DNA of 64,000 nt, from assembly GCF_014649855.1 (NCBI RefSeq), contig NZ_BMTV01000006.1, positions 16,449-80,448 of the forward strand, in the 5' to 3' direction. Origin of the DNA: Streptomyces roseolus (GTDB lineage: Bacteria > Actinomycetota > Actinomycetes > Streptomycetales > Streptomycetaceae). The notes below the pieces were generated by a model. The model was given only the letters and a program-made list of their open reading frames with translations, did not search any database and had not been told where the DNA came from. Shown here in pieces: positions 10,690-18,341 of this stretch. The position numbers and the translations under genes are program-made. How positions within the stretch are numbered: position 1 is the stretch's first letter; each line of letters starts with the position of its first letter.

Positions 10690-11589
10690 TCAGCCCTGGG
10701 GGACCACGGCCACCGGGCACGGGGCCAGGTGCAGGGCCGCGTGGGCCACCGAGCCGATCCGTCCGCCCAGCGCGCCCCGCTTGGCACGGCGGCCGACCAC
10801 GAGGAGCTGAGCGGCCCCGGAGGTGGTGAGGAGGACCTGGCCGGCGCTGCCGAGTTCGACGTGCTCGGTCACCGGGACGTGCGGGTAGCGCTCGCGCCAC
10901 GGGGCGAGCGCCTCGCGGAGCGCCTGTTCCTCGAACGGCACCAGGCCGCCGGAGTCGTCGGCGAGCCGCAGCGAGGCCGGGCTGAACGCGTACAGCGACG
11001 GCAGGCTCCAGGCGCGCACCGCCCGGATCGCGGCGCCCCGCGCGTCGGCGGTCTCGAAGGCGAAGCGCAGCACCCCCTCGCTGTCCTCCGGGGTGCCCTG
11101 CTGGCCCACCAGGATCTCGCCCGTGGGCGGTTCGGCGGCCCGGTCGTCGCGGGCGCGGACGGCGACCACCGGCCGGGTCGCGGCGGCGATGACCTGCTGT
11201 CCGTACGAGCCGAGCAGGAACCCGGCCACCGCCCCGTGCCCGCGCGAGCCGATGACCAGCATCCCGGCGTCCTCCTGCGCGGCGAGCAGCGCCGCGACCG
11301 GCGTGTCCGTCAGCACCTCGGCCGTGACGGCGAGGCCGGGGTGCCGCCCGGTGATCTCCCGCTCGGCCGCCCGCACCACCTGCTCGGCCGCCTGCTCCTG
11401 CACGTCCTTGTCCTGGACCAGCGGCAGGTCGAGCGGCTCCCAGCACCAGGCGTGCACGAGCCGCAGCGCGACCCCCCGGTGCCCGGCCTCCCGCGCCGCC
11501 CACTCGGCGGCGGCGAGACTCTCCGGCGATCCGTCCACCCCGGCCACGATCTCCGTTCCGGTACGGAACTCCTGGGCCTCGCGACTCAT
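10690..11589 (-). CDS. Universal stress protein, two tandem UspA domains
   Basis: 299 aa. Domain 1 (about 10-145: IVAGVDGSPESLAAAEWAAR, then MLVIGSRGHGAVAGFLLGSY with the ATP-binding G-2x-G-9x-G(S/T) pattern) and domain 2 (about 155-298: ILVGQQGTPEDSEGVLRFAF, LLVVGRRAKRGALGGRIGS). Tandem Usp proteins are cytoplasmic ATP-binding stress proteins; in actinobacteria many respond to oxygen limitation. The ATG at 11589 has GGGAGGAC upstream. A near-palindrome 67 nt upstream is listed separately. The family is certain, the physiological role is not. Confidence 0.94.
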   Translation of the reverse strand: MSREAQEFRTGTEIVAGVDGSPESLAAAEWAAREAGHRGVALRLVHAWCWEPLDLPLVQDKDVQEQAAEQVVRAAEREITGRHPGLAVTAEVLTDTPVAALLAAQEDAGMLVIGSRGHGAVAGFLLGSYGQQVIAAATRPVVAVRARDDRAAEPPTGEILVGQQGTPEDSEGVLRFAFETADARGAAIRAVRAWSLPSLYAFSPASLRLADDSGGLVPFEEQALREALAPWRERYPHVPVTEHVELGSAGQVLLTTSGAAQLLVVGRRAKRGALGGRIGSVAHAALHLAPCPVAVVPQG

Positions 11590-11655
11590 CCGACGTCCTC
11601 CCTGGCAGCACGTGTCGGGTCCGGCCGGCGGCCGTGCCCCTTCCACCCCCAGCTT

Positions 11656-11669
11656 GGGCCCATCGGCCG
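11656..11669 (-). promoter_or_regulatory. DevR/OsdR-like palindrome upstream of the stress-protein gene
   Basis: GGGCCCATCGGCCG: half-sites GGGCC and GGCCg separated by CATC. This is close to the GGGCCNNNNGGCCC-type boxes of dormancy regulators that control universal stress genes. It sits 67 nt upstream of the start codon. Inference from pattern only. Confidence 0.4.
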
Positions 11670-11720
11670 TCGGGGGTGAGGGCCGGAGGTCCCGACATGC
11701 CGGATCGTCCGTCCCCGGGG

Positions 11721-13016
11721 TCAGGCGCTGCGGGCCAGCCGGGTGTGGCCGTGGTGGAGGTAGTGGTCGCCGATGTCGCGGAGCCGGTGGGCGGGGCGCG
11801 TACGGGCGGTGAGCGCGCGGGCGTCGCGCCAGAAGCGGTCGAGGCCGGGACCGCCGCCGCCCGCGCCCGGCGCGGCGGGCGGGGCGCCCTCGACGAGTTC
11901 CAGGATGCGGGTGGTCACCTGCACGGCCGTCCGGCCGGTGACGGTCTCGGCGGCGGCGACCAGGACGGCGAGGTCGGCGCGCTCGTCGAAGCCGAGCGTC
12001 CAGCCCGCCCGCAGACCGCCCGCGAGGGCGTCGGCGGCGCGTTCGGCGACGGCGGCGGCGGTGTGGGCGGCGGTGGCGAGCTCGCCGTAGGAGAGCAGCA
12101 GGTACGGGTCGTCGGGCCGGTCCTGCTCCGGGGCGGGGACGCGGGGGGCGGGTTCCGGCGCCGGGGCCGTCCGGCTGACGTCCCGGGCCTCGGCGAGCGC
12201 GCCCTCCGTGGTGCCGAGCGCCACGTGCACGAGGAGCAGCCGGAGGACCAGCGGGGCGAGCGCGGTGAAGGGGGCGACCGCGTGCTCGTCGGCGGGGAGG
12301 GTGCCGAGGACCCGGCTCCGGGGGACGGGCACGTGCTCGAAGACGACCGTGCCGGCGCCGGCCAGCCGCTGCCCGACGCGGTCCGCCGCCGGTTCCGTGA
12401 ACACGCCCGGGTGGGCCGGGTCCACCAGCACGACCACCAGGTCGCCGGTGCCCGCCGGGCGGGCGGCGACCACCAGGCGGTCGGCGACCGTCACGGCCGA
12501 GTCGAAGGCGCGGCGGCCGTCGAGCAGCCAGCCGCCGCGGTCGGCGCGGGTGAGGGCGAGGCCGTCGGCGCCCCCGGGCGGCCGGGGCTCCGTCGAGCCG
12601 GCGAGCAGCCAGCCCTCGGCCGCCGTGCGGGCGTCGAGGCGGGGGAAGGTCTCGCCCGGCCGGCCGGCGAGGGCCGGGAGCCCCGTGGGCGCCGCGAGGA
12701 AGCGGCTGGTCCAGGACAGGGCGTAGTGGTGGGCGAGGAGTTTGCCGACCGAGCTGTCGGCGGCCGACAGTTCCCGTACGGCGGAACACGCGGTCCGCAG
12801 GTCGGCGCCGTGCCCGCCCCCGCCGAGCGCCGGGTCGGGGGCCGCCGCCGTCAGGAAGGCGGGGAGACCGGCCTCCTGGAGGCGTTCGACCTCGTCGCCG
12901 GGGGCCTTGCCGGCCCGGTCGCGGGCGTGTGCGTCGACGGCCAGGTCGTCGGTGAGTTCCCGGACGATCCGCCGCCAGAGCGTGTCGTCCCTCGGCGTCG
13001 TCTGCTGTGTGCTCAT
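11721..13016 (-). CDS. Acyl-CoA dehydrogenase-like flavoprotein (DszC/SfnB type)
   Basis: 431 aa with the acyl-CoA dehydrogenase fold order: N-terminal helical domain (1-115), beta domain (about 120-220, GWLLAGSTEPRPPGGADGLA and WLLDGRRAFDSAVTVADRLV) and C-terminal helical domain with LRDIGDHYLHHGHTRLARSA at the end. The final segment and the wording of the beta domain resemble the monooxygenase branch (DszC, SfnB, NcnH) that uses reduced flavin, more than fatty-acid dehydrogenases. The substrate is unknown; sulfur-compound oxidation is possible. The ATG at 13016 has AGGAGGGG upstream. A clean inverted repeat lies 37 nt upstream, and the Rrf2 gene 165 nt away is co-oriented. Confidence 0.85.
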   Translation of the reverse strand: MSTQQTTPRDDTLWRRIVRELTDDLAVDAHARDRAGKAPGDEVERLQEAGLPAFLTAAAPDPALGGGGHGADLRTACSAVRELSAADSSVGKLLAHHYALSWTSRFLAAPTGLPALAGRPGETFPRLDARTAAEGWLLAGSTEPRPPGGADGLALTRADRGGWLLDGRRAFDSAVTVADRLVVAARPAGTGDLVVVLVDPAHPGVFTEPAADRVGQRLAGAGTVVFEHVPVPRSRVLGTLPADEHAVAPFTALAPLVLRLLLVHVALGTTEGALAEARDVSRTAPAPEPAPRVPAPEQDRPDDPYLLLSYGELATAAHTAAAVAERAADALAGGLRAGWTLGFDERADLAVLVAAAETVTGRTAVQVTTRILELVEGAPPAAPGAGGGGPGLDRFWRDARALTARTRPAHRLRDIGDHYLHHGHTRLARSA

Positions 13017-13052
13017 CCCACCCCTCCTGCCCTCCCGCTAATCCCACTGGAT

Positions 13053-13066
13053 CACTAGGGATAGTG
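13053..13066. promoter_or_regulatory. Candidate operator: CACTA-N4-TAGTG
   Basis: Perfect inverted repeat CACTAGGGATAGTG, inside a wider pattern where CCACT (13044-13048) mirrors AGTGG (13064-13068). It lies 37 nt upstream of the acyl-CoA-dehydrogenase-like gene start. The neighbouring Rrf2 protein is the obvious candidate binder. Confidence 0.5.
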
Positions 13067-13181
13067 GCAGAGCGAGGTCCCGGGCCCCAAGAGGCGTCCG
13101 AAATGCGGGCGCAGGGGTTCCGCAGGGTGAGACGGTGTCAGATCGTCGCGGATGGGAGGGGGTTGGTCGGACGGGCTCCCG

Positions 13182-13637
13182 TCAGGGGTTGGTCCAGGCC
13201 TCCGGGTCGTCCGCCCGCTCCGTGATCCCGGCCGGCAGGCGCGCCGACGCCACCTCCGCGAGCGAGACGCCCAGCACCTCGCGGACACTGGCCCGCAGCG
13301 CGATCCACAGCGGCAGCAGCGACTCGGCGGGGCCCGGGTAGCTGAGCGCGGGCGGGCGCTCGCCGCGCACCGAGACCAGCGGGCCGTCCACGCAGCGGAT
13401 CACGTCGGCGACCGAGATGGACTCCGCCGGCCGCGCGAGCCAGTAACCGCCCCGCCCGCCGCGCTGGCTCTCCACGAGCCCGCCCTTGCGCATGTCGCCC
13501 AGGATCCCCTCCAGGAACTTGTGCGAGATGCCCTGCCCCTCGGCGATCGCCTCGGCCTTCAGCGGCCCCGAGTCCCGGGCGGCCGCGAGCTGGAGGGCGG
13601 CCCGCACGGCGTAGTCGGCCCTGGCTGAAATGCGCAT
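13182..13637 (-). CDS. Rrf2 family transcriptional regulator
   Basis: 151 aa. It starts MRISARADYAVRAALQLAAA and holds the Rrf2 winged HTH (EAIAEGQGISHKFLEGILGD, then LVESQRGGRGGYWLARPAE). The Cys triad of Fe-S members (IscR, NsrR) is absent: only one Cys is visible (DVIRCVDGPL), so it is more like the CymR/unclassified branch. It is oriented with the flavoenzyme gene and divergent from the cysteine leader/GST-like gene, so sulfur or thiol metabolism is a reasonable regulon. The start could also be the ATG at 13646, three codons upstream (MRRMRIS); neither has a strong Shine-Dalgarno. Confidence 0.9.
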   Translation of the reverse strand: MRISARADYAVRAALQLAAARDSGPLKAEAIAEGQGISHKFLEGILGDMRKGGLVESQRGGRGGYWLARPAESISVADVIRCVDGPLVSVRGERPPALSYPGPAESLLPLWIALRASVREVLGVSLAEVASARLPAGITERADDPEAWTNP

Positions 13638-13647
13638 GCGGCGCATT
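13629..13647. promoter_or_regulatory. 7-bp inverted repeat across the rrf2 start
   Basis: AATGCGC (13629-13635), 5-nt spacer, GCGCATT (13641-13647), overlapping both possible start codons. It could be an autoregulatory operator, but it may be a by-product of the repeated ATG-CGC codons. Confidence 0.3.
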
Positions 13648-13852
13648 ATTCCGTACGGCTCCGAGGGGCGTCGGGCGGCCGGGCCGAGGGCGCGACTCCG
13701 CCGGTGCCGGGTGCGGCGGAGCGCCGTCCGGCGGGTCGGCGGAGCGGTCCTGGGGCGGGGGCGGAATGCGGCCGGCCGTCGTGCGCGCGCCCTTGACGGC
13801 GCCCTCGGACCGCCCGACACTCGGGACGGGAATCCGAGCGGACGGGTAGGGA

Positions 13853-14056
13853 ATGATGCGACGGGTCGGCGGGGGCGCGGGAACCGGGACCGATCCGGTC
13901 CGCGGTCCGGACCGCCTCGCCCGTCGGCCCCGTCCGGCCCCCGCCGGGGGACCGGCGCGGTCCCTGCCGCTCTCTCCGGCGCGGCCGCTGCCGCGCCCGC
14001 TCGGACTCACCTCGCGTCGTCACATCGACCTGCTGCGGGTGTGCAGCGCGGGCTGA
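13853..14056 (+). CDS. Cysteine-type leader peptide ORF (start uncertain)
   Basis: The last 18 codons read LGLTSRRHIDLLRVCSAG and stop at 14054-14056. This matches the actinobacterial 'putative leader peptide' pattern (RRHVDLxRVSSA with Cys near the end) found upstream of sulfur-assimilation and thiol genes. The frame is open back to ATGs at 13853 and 13856 with a TAGGGA just upstream, giving 67 or 66 aa, which is long for this family; a CTG at 13989 would give a peptide of about 22 aa. A GC hairpin follows the stop, and the GST-like gene starts 150 nt later. Ribosome stalling at the Cys codon under cysteine shortage is the expected mechanism. Confidence 0.6.
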   Translation: MMRRVGGGAGTGTDPVRGPDRLARRPRPAPAGGPARSLPLSPARPLPRPLGLTSRRHIDLLRVCSAG

Positions 14057-14060
14057 CCGC

Positions 14061-14075
14061 GCCCCGGGCCGGGGC
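14061..14075 (+). terminator. Possible attenuator hairpin after the leader peptide
   Basis: GCCCC (14061-14065), GGGCC loop, GGGGC (14071-14075), 5 nt past the leader stop. It is followed by a C-rich stretch and a GCCGTC-type simple repeat (14102-14131). The stem is short, so this is tentative. Confidence 0.35.
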
Positions 14076-14205
14076 CCGTTCCCCCTGCCACACCGCCCCT
14101 CCGCCGTCGCCGTCGTAGTCGCCGTCACCGTCACCGTGCGGGCGTTCCCGCCCGCCGTGGCGTCCGGCCGTCCGGTTCCGGCGCCGAGTCAACCCTGGGA
14201 GCACC

Positions 14206-15087
14206 ATGTCCGTCGTCGTCCCGTCCTCGCTGCTGCCCGCCTCCGCCGTGCCCGCCTTCCGCGGACGGATCGGCCGCGACGCGGCCAGCGGCCACTACGC
14301 CGTGCCGTTCCGCTACCGCCTCCACGTCGCCCCGGCCGACCCCGACTGTCTGGGCATCGCCGTCACCCACGAGCTCCTGGGCCTCGACGCCACGCTGCCG
14401 TTGCGGCCGCTGCCCGAGGTGCCCGACGCCCCGGACGGTTCGTACGACGCGCTCCGGCCGCTCTACGAGGCCAGCGCCCACCTCTACACCGGTCCCGCCG
14501 CCGCGCCGGTCCTCGGCGACGACTGGACCGGGCGGATCGTCAGCACCCACGTCCCCGACATCCTCCGTGACCTGGCGCTCCGTTTCCGGGGCGACGGGCC
14601 CGAGCTGTTGCCGGCGGAGCACGGGAGGGAGATCGACGCGCTCGCCGCGCTCTGCGAGGACGGGATCCACCGGGCCGCGCAGCGCGCCGGGGAGCTCGGG
14701 CTCGACCCGGCGCCCGGCGCCCGCCGGGACGCGGCGGAGGCGCTGGGAGCGCTCCTCGGGTCGCTCGGCGAGCTCGACGCGCGGCTCGCGGGACGGCCGT
14801 ACGTCCTCGGGAACGCGCCGACCCTCGCCGACGTGCACGTCTGGTGCGCCCTGGTCCGGCTCGACACCGTGCACCGCTGGCACCTCGACGCCGGGGCCGT
14901 GCGCCGTATCGCCGGTCACCGCGCCCTCTGGGCGTACGCCCGACGGCTCGCCGCCCGACCGGAGTTCGCCCGCCACCTCGACGTGGCCGCCGTCCTCCGC
15001 CGGCACCGCGCGCGCTGCGCGGGGCGGGAGGCGGCCGGCGCGGCCATCGGGATCGTCGACTGGGGGACGGGCGGCACCGGCCGCTGA
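14206..15087 (+). CDS. Glutathione S-transferase-like protein, C-terminal GST domain
   Basis: 293 aa. The C-terminal half carries the GST alpha-helical domain (around LGELDARLAGRPYVLGNAPT, LADVHVWCALVRLD, with the N-capping Asp motif), and the overall layout resembles glutathionyl-hydroquinone reductases (YqjG/ECM4). The N-terminal thioredoxin-like part is diverged and the usual CPWA motif is not seen. Streptomyces use mycothiol, so the thiol partner is uncertain. The ATG has GGGAG upstream. The preceding Cys leader peptide implies control by cysteine supply. Confidence 0.8.
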   Translation: MSVVVPSSLLPASAVPAFRGRIGRDAASGHYAVPFRYRLHVAPADPDCLGIAVTHELLGLDATLPLRPLPEVPDAPDGSYDALRPLYEASAHLYTGPAAAPVLGDDWTGRIVSTHVPDILRDLALRFRGDGPELLPAEHGREIDALAALCEDGIHRAAQRAGELGLDPAPGARRDAAEALGALLGSLGELDARLAGRPYVLGNAPTLADVHVWCALVRLDTVHRWHLDAGAVRRIAGHRALWAYARRLAARPEFARHLDVAAVLRRHRARCAGREAAGAAIGIVDWGTGGTGR

Positions 15088-15100
15088 AGGCCCGGGGGGT

Positions 15101-16156
15101 TCAGGCGACGCGGCGCCCGGCCAGGGGCGCCGTGTCGTCGCCCGCGCCGGCGCGCACGCCGCGCAGGAACGCCTCCAGGGCCTCCACCGAACTCGCCGTC
15201 GGCGTCCAGTCGAGCTCTTCGCGCGCCCGGTCCGTGGACATGACCGGGATGTGCCGCAGGAGGTCGAAGAGGCCGGGGGAGGCGGGGGCGAGGCGCAGGT
15301 GCCAGGCCGTCGCGAGCGCGCCGCGCACCGCGCCCGCCGGGACCTTCACCGGGCGCGCGCCGAACATCTCGCCGAGCAGCGCCGCGTCGACCACCGGGTC
15401 CGCCGCCAGGTTGAACGCGCCGCGCACGTCCCGCAGCACGGCCCGCACGTAGGCGTCGGCCGCGTCGTCGGTGTGCAGGGCCTGGAAGCGGAGCCCGGAC
15501 GGCTCCGGCAGCAGGGGCAGCAGATCGGGGCGGAAGAGCCGGCCCGGCACGAACCGGCCGGCGAAGATGCGGCGTTGCTCGCTCGCCGACTCCTCCTTGA
15601 ACAGGAACGCGGGCCGCATCCGCACCACCCGGGTCTGGGGGTGATCGCGCTCGAAGGTGTCCAGGACGCGTTCCAGATAGGCCTTCTCGCGGCTGTAGGC
15701 GGCGTCCGGCCAGCCGTGCGTCGGCCAGGCCTCGGAGACCGGTGCGCCGCTCTCCGGCCCGGGGGAGTAGGCCCCCACCGACGACGCGCACACCAGCGCG
15801 GGGACGCGGGCGGCCGCGACCGCCTCGCAGACCCGCAGCGTGCCGAGGACGTTGGACCGCCAGGTCGTCACGGGGTCGTGCGTCGGCCCGAAGCGCCACG
15901 CCAGGTGCACGACCGCGTCGGCGTCGGCGACGTACCGGGCGAGTCGGGGCTCGTCGCCGTCGGCGGACAGGTCGACGGCGCCCCACTCGACGCCCGGGAC
16001 GTCGAGCTCCGGCAGCCGGCGCGCCAGGCCCAGGACGGAGCCGACCCCCGGTTCGCGGGCCAGGGCCCGTACGACGCTGGTGCCCACGTTCCCGGTGGCG
16101 CCGGTGACGACCACCCTCAGCCCGGTGCTTCCGGTACTCCCGGTACTCGTGTTCAT
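15101..16156 (-). CDS. NAD-dependent epimerase/dehydratase family protein
   Basis: 351 aa extended SDR. The Rossmann motif near residues 13-30 (LRVVVTGATGNVGTSVVRAL) is followed by ASSVGAYSPG with the active-site region, and YSREK supplies the catalytic Tyr-x3-Lys. The C-terminal substrate domain is typical of nucleotide-sugar epimerase relatives. Its substrate is unknown. The ATG at 16156 has GGAGGG upstream; the frame extends upstream without another plausible start. It converges with the GST-like gene, with a 13-nt gap. Confidence 0.9.
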   Translation of the reverse strand: MNTSTGSTGSTGLRVVVTGATGNVGTSVVRALAREPGVGSVLGLARRLPELDVPGVEWGAVDLSADGDEPRLARYVADADAVVHLAWRFGPTHDPVTTWRSNVLGTLRVCEAVAAARVPALVCASSVGAYSPGPESGAPVSEAWPTHGWPDAAYSREKAYLERVLDTFERDHPQTRVVRMRPAFLFKEESASEQRRIFAGRFVPGRLFRPDLLPLLPEPSGLRFQALHTDDAADAYVRAVLRDVRGAFNLAADPVVDAALLGEMFGARPVKVPAGAVRGALATAWHLRLAPASPGLFDLLRHIPVMSTDRAREELDWTPTASSVEALEAFLRGVRAGAGDDTAPLAGRRVA

Positions 16157-16297
16157 GTCTTCGACCCTCCGCCATCCGGGCGGCGTCCGCACCTCGGCCC
16201 GCGCCGCGTCACGCAGGGTGACCGTGCGGGTCGCGCGGGCGGCCGCTCGCGAGCACCATGGAGCGACGCACGAGACGGGGTCGTAACGGAGGAACCC

Positions 16298-16507
16298 ATG
16301 CTGCTGCCCGACCGCAACACCGTCGAACGGCTCCTCCGGCACTACCGCACCCAGGAGCAGCGCGTCCTGGCCGGCCCCTGCGACCTCTCCGTCCGCCGCC
16401 GCTTCGAGGACACCGCCTACACCCTGTGCGTCCTCATGGGCGTCCGCTCGACCGCCGAAGCCCTCCGCGCCGCCGAACGCTACGTCGCCACCAGCGCGTC
16501 CCTCTGA
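16298..16507 (+). CDS. DUF5133 domain protein
   Basis: 69 aa, MLLPDRNTVERLLRHYRTQE then RRRFEDTAYTLCVLMGVRST and AERYVATSASL: the complete DUF5133 domain, a small helical Streptomyces protein of unknown function often near regulatory genes. The start has a textbook AACGGAGGA site. Its 3' end overlaps the convergent MFS gene by 74 nt. Confidence 0.88.
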   Translation: MLLPDRNTVERLLRHYRTQEQRVLAGPCDLSVRRRFEDTAYTLCVLMGVRSTAEALRAAERYVATSASL

Positions 16508-17678
16508 CGCCCCGGCGCCCCGGGGCCCCCGCCCAGGGGAGCGCCGAGGCGGCGCAGAGCGCCGCCGCGAGCACCAGGGCAGACGGGAGGGACCGGGCCG
16601 CCACCGGCGCCGCGGCCGCCGCGCCCACCGCGAAGCCGGTGATCTTCACACCGGCCCCGATCGTGAACACCCGGCCCCGCAACCGCCCCGGCGTCTCCTC
16701 GTGCCGGACCGCGAACAAGGCGGTGAGCTGCGGCCCTTCCGCGGCCCCCGCGACCGCGAACGCCACCACCAGGGCGACCGGCCCGCCCGTCGCGGCCACC
16801 GCCCACGCGCCCGCCTGCGCCAGCGCCGCGCCCCACAGCAGCCGCGCCGCGGGCACCGTGCGGGGGAGCCGGGCGTGCAGCGCCGTCGCGGCGACGGAGG
16901 CCGCCGCCGCGACGGAGAGCAGCAGCGCCCCCCGGCCGGGCGCGCCCAGCGCCCCCGCCCCGAGCGCGGGGAGGCAGGCCGCCACCACGCCCTGCGCGGT
17001 CGCGCAGCCCACCGAGGCGACCGTGGCCCGCAGTAGCGGCCCCCGCCCGAACACCGCCCGCACCCCGCGGCCTCCGCGACGCCCGTCGTGCGGCGGACCG
17101 GCCGGGGGCAGCGCCCAGGCGACGGGCACCGCCGCCGCGACCAGCGCCGCCGCGACGACCACCGCCGCCGGCGCGCCGAGGAACAGTGCGGCGCCACCCG
17201 CGAGGGCGGGTCCGGCGAGCGCGGCGGCGGAGAAGGTGAGCGAGTCCAGGCCGTGCAGGCGCGGCATCCGGTCCGCGGGCGCGAGCCTCGGCAGCTGCGC
17301 CGTCCAGCCGCCCGAGAGCGCCGGACCCGTCAGCCCCGTGACCACCGCGAGCAGCGCCGTCACCGCGAACGGCAGCCGGCCGAGCCCGAGGAGTACGGCT
17401 CCGAGCCCGGCCGCGTAGAGGGCGAGAGCGGCGGCGAGGAGCCGTCCCGGCCGGGGCGAACGGTCGAGGAGCGCGCCGAGCGCGGGGCCGCCGAGGGCCG
17501 CCGAGACCGTGACGCAGGCGAGGAGCGCGGCGGCCCCGGAGGTCGAGCCGGCGGCGGCGAAGCCGGCGAGCGCGAGTGCCGGACCGGCCGCCTCGTCACC
17601 GGTCCGGGCCGCGAGCGCGCCCGTCAGGTGAGCGGCGACGGACGGGCGGGGGGAGAGGCGGAACGAAGGGCTGAGCAT
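16434..17678 (-). CDS. MFS transporter
   Basis: 414 aa, about 12 hydrophobic segments rich in Ala, Gly and Leu, with a basic cytoplasmic loop after TM2 (LLDRSPRPGRLL). It is likely a proton-driven exporter of small molecules; the substrate is unknown. The C-terminus past about residue 390 becomes Arg/Trp-rich (RGTRWWRRSVRRRGGLRRSS). It ends inside the DUF5133 gene on the opposite strand, so a shorter ancestral C-terminus with read-out into neighbouring DNA is possible. It is divergent from the CGNR regulator, the likely controller. The start lacks a clear ribosome binding site. Confidence 0.86.
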   Translation of the reverse strand: MLSPSFRLSPRPSVAAHLTGALAARTGDEAAGPALALAGFAAAGSTSGAAALLACVTVSAALGGPALGALLDRSPRPGRLLAAALALYAAGLGAVLLGLGRLPFAVTALLAVVTGLTGPALSGGWTAQLPRLAPADRMPRLHGLDSLTFSAAALAGPALAGGAALFLGAPAAVVVAAALVAAAVPVAWALPPAGPPHDGRRGGRGVRAVFGRGPLLRATVASVGCATAQGVVAACLPALGAGALGAPGRGALLLSVAAAASVAATALHARLPRTVPAARLLWGAALAQAGAWAVAATGGPVALVVAFAVAGAAEGPQLTALFAVRHEETPGRLRGRVFTIGAGVKITGFAVGAAAAAPVAARSLPSALVLAAALCAASALPWAGAPGRRGVRGTRWWRRSVRRRGGLRRSSGRP

Positions 17679-17697
17679 GGCGGCAGAGGCTACGGAG

Positions 17698-17726
17698 GTA
17701 ACTCAAAACCTCGCAATATGCGTTAC
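17698..17726. promoter_or_regulatory. Divergent promoter region with GTAAC/GTTAC inverted repeat
   Basis: AT-rich patch between the MFS and CGNR genes: GTAAC (17698-17702) and GTTAC (17722-17726) flank 19 nt containing CAAAACC and CAATATG. It probably holds both promoters and the regulator's site. Confidence 0.45.
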
Positions 17727-17735
17727 ATTCGGCCG

Positions 17736-18311
17736 ATGCCCGTGCTCCCCGACAGGTCCGCCCGGCACTCCACCGTGGCCATGGCCCTCCGCACCGCCGC
17801 CCTCGTCAACGTCCTGGCCGATCCGGCGGCCGGGCCCGGGGCGGTCGCCGCCGTGCTCCTCGCCCATGGCGAACCCGCGCCGGTCGAGGTGACCGCCGAG
17901 GACGTCACGGGGCTGCGCGCCGCCGCCGTGCGCCTGCGGGAGGTCTTCGCCGCCGGCTCCGCCGACGAGGCCGCCGTCCTCCTCAACTCCCTGCTCGCCG
18001 CCCACACCGGCCCCCTCCGGCTCACCTCGCACGGCGGCACGGCCCCCTGGCACCCCCACGCGGACGCCGACGACGACGCGCCCTGGACGGCGTGGTTCCG
18101 CGCTTCCGGCTGTCTGTCCCTGACGGTTCTCCTCTGGGAGCGGCAGGCCCCGCCCGGTCGCACCTGCGCCTCCGTGAGTTGCGGGAACGTCTTCGTCGCC
18201 CACGGCAGCGGGCCCGAGCGCCGCTACTGCTCCCGCCGCTGCGCCACCCGCGAGCGGGTCGCCGCGCACCGTCGCGCGCGGACGGCGACGGCGGCTCCCG
18301 GCGCGGGCTGA
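17736..18311 (+). CDS. CGNR zinc-finger (ABATE domain) regulator
   Basis: 191 aa. An N-terminal ABATE-type region (TAALVNVLADPAAG ... LREVFAAG) precedes the C-terminal CGNR finger: C-x3-CGNVFV (CASVSCGNVFVAHGSG) and RRYCSRRCATRERVAAHRR, giving four zinc Cys. These proteins are putative DNA-binding regulators. It is divergent from the MFS gene. The ATG at 17736 is chosen; an in-frame ATG at 17718 adds six residues. No Shine-Dalgarno is seen, so the mRNA may be leaderless. Confidence 0.88.
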   Translation: MPVLPDRSARHSTVAMALRTAALVNVLADPAAGPGAVAAVLLAHGEPAPVEVTAEDVTGLRAAAVRLREVFAAGSADEAAVLLNSLLAAHTGPLRLTSHGGTAPWHPHADADDDAPWTAWFRASGCLSLTVLLWERQAPPGRTCASVSCGNVFVAHGSGPERRYCSRRCATRERVAAHRRARTATAAPGAG

Positions 18312-18341
18312 ACGCCCGCCGGGAGCCGCCGCCCGGGCGGA

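Noticed and set aside
11634..13058. 474-codon plus-strand frame
   Set aside because: Opposite to the acyl-CoA-dehydrogenase-like gene; its repetitive Gly/Val/Arg/Glu composition lacks any domain.
14102..14131. GCCGTC simple repeat as a possible CRISPR-like or functional repeat
   Set aside because: Short, imperfect and typical of slippage in GC-rich non-coding DNA; no spacers.
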